Source: Microlunatus parietis
GTDB lineage: Bacteria > Actinomycetota > Actinomycetes > Propionibacteriales > Propionibacteriaceae
DNA length: 64,000 nt
Assembly (NCBI RefSeq): GCF_013407955.1
Contig: NZ_JACCBU010000001.1
Location: 2,976,001 to 3,040,000, forward strand
Direction: 5' to 3'
A program made the position numbers and the translations under genes. The notes under the pieces are model-generated. The model did no database searches. It was not told the DNA's origin and saw only the letters and a list, made by a program, of their open reading frames with translations. The stretch's first letter is position 1. The number at the start of each line of letters is the position of its first letter. This document shows positions 51,283-58,296 of this stretch, piece after piece.

Positions 51283-51590
51283 GAAGCGATCGGCAGGCCG
51301 GACTGCGTGCCCGCCGAGCTCAGGTACGCAAGGCGGTGACGGCCCACTCCGGAGGGCGAACTTGGGTGCCGCGACGTGCAGCGGCACCGTGAGGGAGCGT
51401 TCCTGCCGCACCAATCGCCCGTGCCGAAGCGATCGGCGGGCCGGAACTGCGTGCCGGCCGGACTCAGGTACGCATCGCGGTGACGGCCCACTCCGGAGGG
51501 CGAACTTGTGTGCCGGCCCGAGCCGCGGCACCCGTGAGGGAGCGTCCTTGCGGCATCAACGGCCCGTGCCGAAGCGATCGGCGGGACGAC
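51283..51590. repeat. Tandem repeat, unit about 144 bases, 2.1 copies
   Basis: Units begin with GAAGCGATCGGC at 51283, 51426 and 51571 (third copy partial). Both full units share the blocks CAGGTACGCA, CGGTGACGGCCCACTCCGGA, GGGCGAACTTG and GTGAGGGAGCGT. Differences between copies are scattered single bases and small indels, so the duplication is not recent. Confidence 0.75.
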
Positions 51591-51739
51591 GCTGAACGGC
51601 CCGCCGAGTACCGCCCTGGCGATCGAGACTCGGTATCAAGAGCACGACCGCCCGGGATGTCCGCGTACGGCGACAGCGGCCGGCCGATGAGCGCCCGCTG
51701 ACCGGGCGGAACCGATCCGGCTCCGGCGCCTCGATCGGA

Positions 51740-52531
51740 TCAGGGCGGGCCGAACACCTTCAGCAACGCCGAGGCGACGGTGGGGACGATGCCGATCAGG
51801 ATGAAGGCGGGGACGAAGCAGGCCATCAGGGGGAGGACCGAGCGGACCCCGACGGCTCGGGCAACGATCTCGATCGCCGCCCGCCGGCGCTGCCGGGCGA
51901 ACTCCGCGTGCCGGCGGAGTCCTTCGGCCAGCCTGGTCCCGGACTCCACCGAGCGCGCGAGGTCGACGGCGACCGGGGCCCAGACCGGGTCTCGGCGCAG
52001 GTCGCGCCACGCCTCCTCCTCGGGCCGGCCGAGCTCGATCTGGGCGAGCACTCGACGAAGGTCGTCGGCGATCGGTCCGCCGGACGCGGCGGCCACCTCC
52101 CGGACCGCACCGCGCAGCGGAAGGCCGGCGCCGACGGCAGCACCGAGCAGCGCCAGGGTCTGCGGCAGATCCATGATCAATTGCCGCCTCCGCCGCCGGT
52201 ACGAACCCGTCTCGACCCAGCCGGTCGCGACGACCACCCCGAGCCCGGTCCCGCACGCCGGCAGCATGATCAACAAGCCGAGCTCCGGCAGCCGAACCAA
52301 ACCGATCATGATCACCGCGGCCATGATCACGAAGCCGGCCAGGATCCGCAGCCGGAGGGACGCCGCACCGGGCCGGCCGCCGAGCAGGCGCCGCAACGCG
52401 GCCAACCGGTCCCGATCATGGGCTTGGTCGTCACCGAGCAACTCCGCCCGGCGACGGGGGCCGTGCAGCACCAGCGCCACGGCCAACCCGGCCAGGCCGG
52501 CGGAGGCGATCAGCCAGGTCGTGCCGTCCAT
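51740..52531 (-). CDS. tadC: Tad secretion membrane protein TadC-like
   Basis: 263 residues. Type II secretion F domain: four membrane helices with the central cytosolic part LIMDLPQTLALLGAAVGAGL, LRRVLAQIELGRPEEEAW and LARSVESGTRLAEGLRRHAE. With TadB it forms the inner-membrane platform for pilus assembly. ATG 52531 has AAGGGG 8 bases upstream; extra open frame before it is not supported. It lies 14 bases after the tadB stop. The pilin genes follow only after a 1-kb gap. Confidence 0.9.
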   Translation of the reverse strand: MDGTTWLIASAGLAGLAVALVLHGPRRRAELLGDDQAHDRDRLAALRRLLGGRPGAASLRLRILAGFVIMAAVIMIGLVRLPELGLLIMLPACGTGLGVVVATGWVETGSYRRRRRQLIMDLPQTLALLGAAVGAGLPLRGAVREVAAASGGPIADDLRRVLAQIELGRPEEEAWRDLRRDPVWAPVAVDLARSVESGTRLAEGLRRHAEFARQRRRAAIEIVARAVGVRSVLPLMACFVPAFILIGIVPTVASALLKVFGPP

Positions 52532-52545
52532 CGTCGTATCCCCTT

Positions 52546-53355
52546 CTACTCGTGCTCTGCCTGCCGGGCCAACGCGTCGACCCAGAGGATGCCGGCGGCC
52601 GCGAGCAGGGTTCCGCCGACCAGGCAAGCCCAGCCCACGGGTTCGCGCCACAGATAGCCGAGCGGATCGCCGCCGATCAGGTAGCCGAGGCCGATCCCGA
52701 GCAGCGGCAGCACGGCCATGATCTTGCCGCTGGCCCGCGGCGCCGCCAGTTCGCTGGCGACCATCAGCCGGACCGTCTGATCGGCGCCGAGGCTGTCGGC
52801 GATCTGATCGAGGGTGACCGACAGCGGAGCGCCGGTGGCGCGGCAGACCTCCCAGCCCCGGGCCAGGTCGAGCAGCCCGGCCTGGCCCGGCAGCCGGGAC
52901 TGGCGGCGCCAGAGCTCGGCGACGTCGGCACCCAGCCGATCCGCACGTTCGGCCTCGGCGAGAATCGGGTGATCGACCGCGGCCGCGGCCAGCGCGTCGA
53001 CCGGGATCTTGCCGACCCGGACTTCATTGGCGAGGGCCCGGCACGCATCGGCGATCTCGGCCTCGGCCCGGATCGACCGCCCTCGCCGGCCGCCGCCCAT
53101 GATCATCCGGAGTGCCAGCCCGGCCATGATCACGCCGGCCGTCGCATAGGCGGCAGCACGCCCGCCGCCCAGCAGCGCCGCAACCACGACGACCGCGGCG
53201 GCCATCGGCAACAACACCAGCCAACGCCCTCGACCGGCGATCCGCACCGGCACCTGGCCGCCGGCCGCGAGCCGATCCAGCACCGGTCGCCCCGGCCTGG
53301 GCGGCGTGATCAACACCGCGGCGAGGGCGGCCAGGGCCACGGCCAGCAGAGTCAT
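52546..53355 (-). CDS. tadB: Tad secretion membrane protein TadB-like
   Basis: 269 residues. Hydrophobic N-terminus (MTLLAVALAALAAVLI), a second helix pair, then the F-domain cytosolic region (EIADACRALANEVRVGKIPV; GWEVCRATGAPLSVTLDQIA) and a final helix pair. The ATG overlaps the tadA stop (ATGA, 53352-53355), showing coupling. It probably dimerises with TadC around the TadA ATPase. Confidence 0.9.
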   Translation of the reverse strand: MTLLAVALAALAAVLITPPRPGRPVLDRLAAGGQVPVRIAGRGRWLVLLPMAAAVVVVAALLGGGRAAAYATAGVIMAGLALRMIMGGGRRGRSIRAEAEIADACRALANEVRVGKIPVDALAAAAVDHPILAEAERADRLGADVAELWRRQSRLPGQAGLLDLARGWEVCRATGAPLSVTLDQIADSLGADQTVRLMVASELAAPRASGKIMAVLPLLGIGLGYLIGGDPLGYLWREPVGWACLVGGTLLAAAGILWVDALARQAEHE

Positions 53356-54503
53356 GATCGCCCCAGCAGTCGTTCCAGGCGGGCGGCCGACGGCCCCCGG
53401 CACGGCCGGCCCTCCCGGTCGAAGCTCAGCGCCGGTTCCGCGACGACCAGTCCGCTGACCGGGTCCTGGGCCAGCGTCGCGATCTCGCCGACCCGGCGCT
53501 GCCCCGACCGGTCACGGACCAGATGCACCACGACCTCGACGGCGGCGGCCAATTGCGCGTGCAGCGCGTGCCGCCCGAGTCCGCCGAGCGCCGCCAGTGC
53601 CTCGAGCCGGGCGGGCACCTGGCTCGCCGTGTTCGCGTGGACGGTGCCGCAACCGCCCTCGTGACCGGTGTTCAGTGCGGCCAGCAGATCGCACACCTCC
53701 GCGCCGCGCACCTCGCCGACGACCAGCCGGTCCGGCCGCATCCGCAGGCACTGCCGGACCAGGTCGGTCAGCGTCACCGCCCCGACTCCTTCCGAGTTGG
53801 CCGGACGGCCCTCCAGCCGCACCACGTGCGGATGGCGCGGCGCGAGCTCGCGGGAGTCCTCGGCGATCACGATCCGTTCCGTGGGCGGAACGAGCCCGAG
53901 CAACGCGGCCAACAGGGTGGTCTTGCCCGAACCCGTACCACCGCTGATGAGGAACGCCGACCGGGACTCGACGATCGAGGTCAGCAGGTCTGCGGCAGGT
54001 TCGCTGACCGAGCCCGACGCGACGCACTCGGCCAGCGAGAACGTCCGCGCAGCGGGGATTCGCAGCGACAGGCAGGTCCCGGGTGCCGCCAGGTTCGCCA
54101 GCACGGCGTGCACCCGAGTCCCGTCCGGCAGCCGGGCGTCGACGAACGGTGAGGCGTCGTCCAGCCGTCGGCCCACCGACGCCGCCAGCCGCTGGGCCAA
54201 CCGGCGCAGCTCGGCCTCGTCGGCGAACGCCAGTTCGGTTCGCAGCAGGCCGGCGCCGGCATCGACGTACACCTCGTCGGGGCCGTTGACGACGATGTCG
54301 GTCACGCCGGGCAGCCGCAGCAGCGGCTCCAGCGGCCCGGCGCCGACGCTGTCCCGGCGCAGCACCTCCAACGTCTCCAGCAGTACGGCGTCGGTCACCG
54401 CCGTGCCCTCCGCCCGCAACGCGGCGGCGACGTCGGCCGGCGTGTGCTCCCGGCCCAGCCCCGCCAGCCGGGCCCGGATCGGTTCCAGTTCGAGGGTCGT
54501 CAT
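53352..54503 (-). CDS. tadA: Tad pilus ATPase
   Basis: 383 residues, cytosolic hexameric type II/IV secretion ATPase. The N-terminal domain holds LLRLPGVTDIVVNGPDEVYV, then Walker A GGTGSGKTT (188-196), the Asp box IVIAEDSREL, the Walker B region RMRPDRLVVGEVRGAEV and the His box AALNTGHEGGCGTVHANT. It drives pilin assembly. Shorter than proteobacterial TadA, as usual in actinobacteria. It lies 8 bases after the ssd stop, so ssd-tadA-tadB-tadC is one operon. Confidence 0.95.
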   Translation of the reverse strand: MTTLELEPIRARLAGLGREHTPADVAAALRAEGTAVTDAVLLETLEVLRRDSVGAGPLEPLLRLPGVTDIVVNGPDEVYVDAGAGLLRTELAFADEAELRRLAQRLAASVGRRLDDASPFVDARLPDGTRVHAVLANLAAPGTCLSLRIPAARTFSLAECVASGSVSEPAADLLTSIVESRSAFLISGGTGSGKTTLLAALLGLVPPTERIVIAEDSRELAPRHPHVVRLEGRPANSEGVGAVTLTDLVRQCLRMRPDRLVVGEVRGAEVCDLLAALNTGHEGGCGTVHANTASQVPARLEALAALGGLGRHALHAQLAAAVEVVVHLVRDRSGQRRVGEIATLAQDPVSGLVVAEPALSFDREGRPCRGPSAARLERLLGRS

Positions 54504-54511
54504 GGTGCCGC

Positions 54512-55624
54512 TCAGGCCGCCCGCCCGGGCCCAGGCCGGGATTCGACCAGGTCGTCGGCGGTGTCCAGATCGTCCAGCAGTCGTCGGCAGGCCCGAGTCA
54601 GCGAGCTGCGCGGCGCCCGGCCCGGGGGCTCGCCGCGATCGGCTGCCCGTGACACCGCCGCCTCGTCCTGGAAGGCCGCCACGACCTCCACCGCCAGCCC
54701 GGCGCTAACCGTCTCCTCGTCCACCTGGCCGCTCGGTCGGGTCCGCAGCACCGCGCTCACCGGTCCACACGCCCCGTTCAGTTCGGTCAGGGTCTGCCGG
54801 GCGGCGGCCAGTCCGCGGATCTCGCCGGAGACGACCAGGTAGGTCCGGTCCGCCCGCCGGAGCACCTCGGCCCCGGCCTCGGTCGGCACCCGAGGCAGGT
54901 CGGCGACGACGAGGTCGTAGTCGCGCAGCCCGGCCAGCAACACTGCCCGGATTGCCTCGGCCGGAAGCTCCGCCGGCGCCACACCGGCAAGCCGCGGCAT
55001 CGATAGCAGATCGACCCCCTCGACGCGTGGCAGTTGCCCGGCCAGCTCGCCCAGATGCCCACTGGCCCGCTCCAGCCGCGGCCAGCGCCAGCCCGGTTCC
55101 TCCTCGGCACCGAGCACCAGGTCGATCCCGCCGCCGCGCGGGTCGACGTCGATCAGCAGCGTCGACCGGCCCGCCCGCGCCGCCAGGTACGCCAGCGCGG
55201 CGGCACAGGTCGTCGCACCGGCACCGCCGGACCCGCCGACGAACGCGGCCAGTCTGGTGTCGGTGGCCCGCCGGCCGCTGGCGTCGGCGACGGCAGCGGT
55301 CAGCCAGGACGCCCCGCTCGGCAACAGGACGACGGCCGCGCTGAGCGGGCCGGACCAGCGCGGCGCCTCGCCGCCGGCGTCGTCCGCCGCCACCAGATAG
55401 ACGTCGTCCCGCCGCGGCAGCCCGAGCGTGGCCAGCCGGGGCGCCACCTCGAGCCCGACGATGACCAGGTCGGCAATCGCCCAGAGGCCGCGGATCGCAC
55501 CCGCGTCGGGCAGCACGCGCGGCTCGACGCCCGCGGCCGCCGCGACGGCGAGCACGCGGTCCAGCAGGTCCGGGTCGGTGGCCAGAACGACGATCTGGGG
55601 GTAGCGGGGAGGTGCGTCTCTCAT
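54512..55624 (-). CDS. ssd: Septum site-determining protein Ssd / CpaE-like
   Basis: 370 residues. A receiver-like N-terminal domain (IVVLATDPDLLDRVLAVAAA) is followed by a MinD/ParA-like domain. Its deviant Walker A reads GGSGGAGATT (130-139), without the usual Lys, as in other actinobacterial Ssd proteins. STLLIDVDPRGGGIDLVLGA and YDLVVADLPRVP follow. CpaE relatives place the pilus machine in the cell; mycobacterial Ssd affects division. First gene of the tad operon. Its ATG lies 5 bases from the conserved 90-bp upstream module. Confidence 0.92.
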   Translation of the reverse strand: MRDAPPRYPQIVVLATDPDLLDRVLAVAAAAGVEPRVLPDAGAIRGLWAIADLVIVGLEVAPRLATLGLPRRDDVYLVAADDAGGEAPRWSGPLSAAVVLLPSGASWLTAAVADASGRRATDTRLAAFVGGSGGAGATTCAAALAYLAARAGRSTLLIDVDPRGGGIDLVLGAEEEPGWRWPRLERASGHLGELAGQLPRVEGVDLLSMPRLAGVAPAELPAEAIRAVLLAGLRDYDLVVADLPRVPTEAGAEVLRRADRTYLVVSGEIRGLAAARQTLTELNGACGPVSAVLRTRPSGQVDEETVSAGLAVEVVAAFQDEAAVSRAADRGEPPGRAPRSSLTRACRRLLDDLDTADDLVESRPGPGRAA

Positions 55625-55628
55625 GCCG

Positions 55629-55718
55629 GGGACTCTGCGCAGGAAACCCGCCGTCCGCCACGCTGAAGAAAATCTGTGGACAACGAAAATCGTCCCGCCC
55701 GACCTGTGGACAACCCGA
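55629..55718 (-). promoter_or_regulatory. Conserved tad upstream module, copy 2
   Basis: Ungapped partner of 50768-50857, immediately upstream of ssd. It contains TTGTCCACA twice on the minus strand (55675-55683 and 55705-55713), resembling DnaA boxes. Equal block spacing in both copies points to a constrained regulatory element. Confidence 0.7.
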
Positions 55719-55720
55719 TC

Positions 55721-55751
55721 TTCATGATCAACTTGCGAAGTTGATCATGAA
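55721..55751. repeat. Perfect hairpin with TGATCA in both arms
   Basis: TTCATGATCAACTT (55721-55734) and its exact reverse complement (55738-55751) with a 3-base GCG loop. Each arm contains the palindrome TGATCA that is over-represented in the whole window. No U-run follows. Confidence 0.75.
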
Positions 55752-56132
55752 CGGGAGAAGTTCGGACCCGGGCCGGAGCCGCCCGGCCGGGGGCGCAGCA
55801 GACCTCCCGGCTGATCACACCGATGAAACTCAAGCGTGCCACGAAATTGCTGGTCGGCAAGGTCTTCTCATTGGCTCGAAATCGAGGTAGAAATAGCAGC
55901 AAGGAAAACGACTCGAGAACACCAGGTGGTCGGAGAAACGATCTTTCGAGATCCGTCCGGACAGTTGGAAGCTACGAGCCAGATTCCTTGTACGACAACC
56001 GAGTACCCACGCGAGGATCACCCACCTTTTATGGGTTGTTGCGCCATCGGGCGGCCCGACGCTGAGAGGGCTCGCGCCTTGGCCAACACTACGGGCCGTG
56101 CGCGCTTGGTCGCTCGGATATGTCGTGCTTGG

Positions 56133-56158
56133 CGGCGCCCGCTGTAAAGCGGGCGCCG
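56133..56158 (-). terminator. Terminator-like hairpin after the Fic-like gene
   Basis: CGGCGCCCGC and GCGGGCGCCG, perfect 10-base arms with a TGTAAA loop, about 40 bases downstream of the stop of the minus-strand gene at 56197. There is no U-run. Confidence 0.6.
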
Positions 56159-56196
56159 TTAGCACGTCCGGACCAGTTCACCGTTCGACCACCCTT

Positions 56197-56892
56197 CTAG
56201 GGCGCGGATTCGCCGAGTCGAATCGCCAACCGCTCGGCGGCCCGGGTCACCGCCCGAGCGACGTACGCGATCCACGGCCCGACCCCCGACACCTCCGCGT
56301 AGCCGGTCAATCTCGCCCGGTACTCCTCGCCCAGGTCCCGATGGCCGACCGGCACCGGCACCACACCGAGCGGATCGACGCCGCGCGCGACGAGGACGGC
56401 CTGCTCGACCACCCGCGCCACTATCCCATCACCCACGCCGAACGGTGCCACCGTTGCCAGTTCCGCGTGCGCGACCGCGGCCAGCACGAGGCCGGGAGCC
56501 TCGCTCGGCGCGGTGAGCAAACGTTGCAGACCGGCCAGTCGTTCGCCGGCCTCGGGCCGGATCCGGCCGAGCTGGTCCGGCGGCACCAGGCCGTGCGCGA
56601 CCAGCGTGTGCGCGCGAGCGATGGCCTGCCCGGGTGCCCGCAGGATCGAGCCGGCCAGGTCGTGCAGTTCGCCCGCGGCCCGCACGGCTCCGGGCAGCAG
56701 GCCCTCCGGGTCGGCGGACAGTTCGGCGTTGGCGCGGGCGGCGTCGAGCAGGGCCCGGGCCTGCAGTTCTGGGGCGATCCGGCGCAGCCCGCGATCCCGC
56801 AGCACCGCGTCGACCGCATCCCGCGCCGCCGCCACCGCCGACGGCACCCCCTCCAGTCCGGACAGTGCGATGAGCGGGTCGGGTTCGGTCAC
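56197..56892 (-). CDS. Fic-like protein with altered catalytic motif
   Basis: About 231 residues from GTG 56892. The N-terminal half is helical (VAAARDAVDAVLRDRGLRRI), and the region HAELATVAPFGVGDGIVARV corresponds to the Fic loop HPFxxGNGRxxR. The catalytic His is replaced by Ala and the Asn by Asp, so AMP-transfer is doubtful. Proteins of this kind next to ssd are common in actinobacteria and often labelled oxidoreductase without basis. The start at 56892 (GTG) fits the homologous part; an ATG at 56949 is possible. Confidence 0.7.
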   Translation of the reverse strand: MTEPDPLIALSGLEGVPSAVAAARDAVDAVLRDRGLRRIAPELQARALLDAARANAELSADPEGLLPGAVRAAGELHDLAGSILRAPGQAIARAHTLVAHGLVPPDQLGRIRPEAGERLAGLQRLLTAPSEAPGLVLAAVAHAELATVAPFGVGDGIVARVVEQAVLVARGVDPLGVVPVPVGHRDLGEEYRARLTGYAEVSGVGPWIAYVARAVTRAAERLAIRLGESAP

Positions 56893-56978
56893 CGGGCCAG
56901 TGTGCTGTCCCGCCCGCCGAACGACCAACCTCCCCGCCGAAAACATCAACCTCCACAGTGCTTACCACCGGCACCACG

Positions 56979-57073
56979 AGTGCAGTGTCGCCCCAGAAAT
57001 ATGGTGCCCAGCGACCTCGGGGTGGCGTGCCCGGGCGCTGCTGGGTGCCACGGTTCAGGGGCGACACTGCACT
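56979..57073. repeat. Foldback element C (16-base perfect arms)
   Basis: AGTGCAGTGTCGCCCC (56979-56994) and its exact reverse complement (57058-57073) flank 63 bases. The match continues inward with mismatches (GGTGCCCAGC against GCTGGGTGCC). It fills the space between divergent genes and its right arm ends where the -10 element of the methyltransferase gene begins. Confidence 0.7.
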
Positions 57074-57078
57074 ACAGT
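57073..57078 (+). promoter_or_regulatory. -10 element of a leaderless gene
   Basis: TACAGT, 7 bases before the ATG at 57086. No Shine-Dalgarno sequence is present, so transcription probably starts at the ATG. The first base is shared with the right arm of foldback element C. Confidence 0.5.
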
Positions 57079-57085
57079 CGGAGCC

Positions 57086-57835
57086 ATGCAGGGTCCGCGA
57101 TCTTCCCCGTTTCCGGCCCAGGCGCCGGCGTGGATGGTCGGCGACGGGCCGGCGCTCGTGCTCGACGTCGGGTCCGGCCGCGGCGGTCTTGCCGGCATGC
57201 TGCATCAGGCCGGTCACCAGGTCTGTTGCCTCGACCGGAACGAAACGGCGATCCGTCGGCTGACCGAACGGCTGGGCACCCGGACGGTCGTCGGCCAGGT
57301 CGAATCGCTGCCGTTCCTGGCCTGCCACTTCGACGTCGTCACGGCCGCGCAGACGCTGCACCGGTTCGCGCCCGGGCTCGCGCTGTCGGAGATCGCGCGG
57401 GTGCTCCGGCCGGGCGGCCGGCTCGCCGTCCTGTACGTGACGCGGGATGACACCGTGCCCTGGGTGCAGCGGCTGGCCGCGCTGTTGCAGCGTTACGACC
57501 CGGCCGCGATGACCGGCGACTACGGCGCCGACTCGGTGGGCTGGATCGTCGAGAGCCCGTACTTCACCGACCTGACTCGGAAGAACTTCCGCAACTGGGT
57601 GCCGGCGACGCGGGACGACCTGCGGGACATGGTGCGCCGCCGCCCGGCCACGGCGCAGCTCTCCGCCGAGGAGCGGGACGAGTTGCTGGCCCAGGTCGAC
57701 GACCTGTACGCCTCGGTGGCGCGACCGCCCGAACCGTTGATGCTGCCGTACCAGATCTCCTGCTGGCGAGCGGTCGTTGATCATTCCCAGCTCAACCCTG
57801 CCGAAGCCGACAGCGGGGTGCAGATCCGCCTGTAG
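57086..57835 (+). CDS. SAM-dependent methyltransferase
   Basis: 249 residues. Rossmann motif I ALVLDVGSGRGGLAGMLHQA, acidic loop CCLDRNETAIRRL, motif IV FDVVTAAQTLHRFAPGLALS and motif VI ARVLRPGGRLAVLYVTRDDT make a class I methyltransferase of the UbiE/Methyltransf_11 type. The C-terminal 100 residues hold the substrate cap. The substrate is unknown. The frame is open far upstream, but the ATG at 57086 with a -10 element just before it is the best start (leaderless). The gene is alone. Confidence 0.88.
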   Translation: MQGPRSSPFPAQAPAWMVGDGPALVLDVGSGRGGLAGMLHQAGHQVCCLDRNETAIRRLTERLGTRTVVGQVESLPFLACHFDVVTAAQTLHRFAPGLALSEIARVLRPGGRLAVLYVTRDDTVPWVQRLAALLQRYDPAAMTGDYGADSVGWIVESPYFTDLTRKNFRNWVPATRDDLRDMVRRRPATAQLSAEERDELLAQVDDLYASVARPPEPLMLPYQISCWRAVVDHSQLNPAEADSGVQIRL

Positions 57836-57921
57836 TGTCGCTGGCCAAGCCTGCACCCGGACGATACTGTCGATCTTGGTTTGCCTGCGTCAGTCTGCGG
57901 CTCTCAGTGTGGAGGTTTCTC

Positions 57922-58296
57922 GTGGTTCAACCCCCTTGGCCCGGTCCGGCCCTTCCCGGCGACGAAAGTTCCGAGGTTCGTGCCTACAGCAGTGTCGCCC
58001 GTAGTCAGGAGTTCGGCGAGTTGCGGCGCCGCTACCTCACGTTCGCCGTGACGGCCACAGTCGTCTTCATGATCTGGTACATCGCCTACGTCATCTGCAA
58101 CAACTGGGCCCGCGACTTCATGAACATGAGAGTGGTCGGCAACATCAACGTCGCGTTGATCTTCGGGCTGCTGCAGTTCGTGTCGACCTTCTTGATCGCT
58201 TTCCTGTACGCCAGGCACTCACGCAAGTCCCTTGATCCGTTGGCCGATGAGCTGCACGAGAAGTACGAGAGCGAGCGGGCGGAGGCGAGCCGGTGA
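57922..58296 (+). CDS. DUF485 membrane protein
   Basis: 124 residues, two membrane helices (RRYLTFAVTATVVFMIWYIA and VALIFGLLQFVSTFLIAFLY) between cytosolic ends. DUF485 proteins are encoded before ActP-type symporters and probably help their assembly or activity. The GTG start has GGAGG 7 bases upstream. The stop overlaps the symporter start (58293-58296), so the two are translationally coupled. SEVRAYSSVARSQEFGELRR marks the conserved N-terminal region. Confidence 0.92.
   Translation: MVQPPWPGPALPGDESSEVRAYSSVARSQEFGELRRRYLTFAVTATVVFMIWYIAYVICNNWARDFMNMRVVGNINVALIFGLLQFVSTFLIAFLYARHSRKSLDPLADELHEKYESERAEASR

Larger units (their letters stand above)
50700..51739. other. Gene-free 1-kb stretch inside the tad locus
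   Basis: No convincing gene. It contains, in order, the DUF4244 leader, the conserved upstream module (50768-50857), a foldback element (51104-51166) and two and a bit copies of a 144-base tandem repeat (51283-51590). Open frames here are long only because of high GC and differ between repeat copies. Confidence 0.65.
55625..56196. other. Gene-free stretch, locally AT-richer
   Basis: About 570 bases. It holds the second upstream module (55629-55718), a 31-base hairpin built on TGATCA (55721-55751) and a segment at about 55830-56060 that is clearly less GC-rich than the rest. It ends in a terminator-like hairpin (56133-56158). No frame gives a recognisable protein. A decayed gene or a small RNA is possible. 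Confidence 0.6.

Noticed and set aside
51283..51590. CRISPR array
   Set aside because: The repeat unit is about 144 bases with only two full copies and no short regular repeats or cas genes. It is a tandem duplication.
55823..56065. Small plus-strand protein in the AT-richer spacer
   Set aside because: The frame (MKLKRATKLLVGK...) has no ribosome-binding site, becomes low-complexity after 20 residues and matches no family I know.
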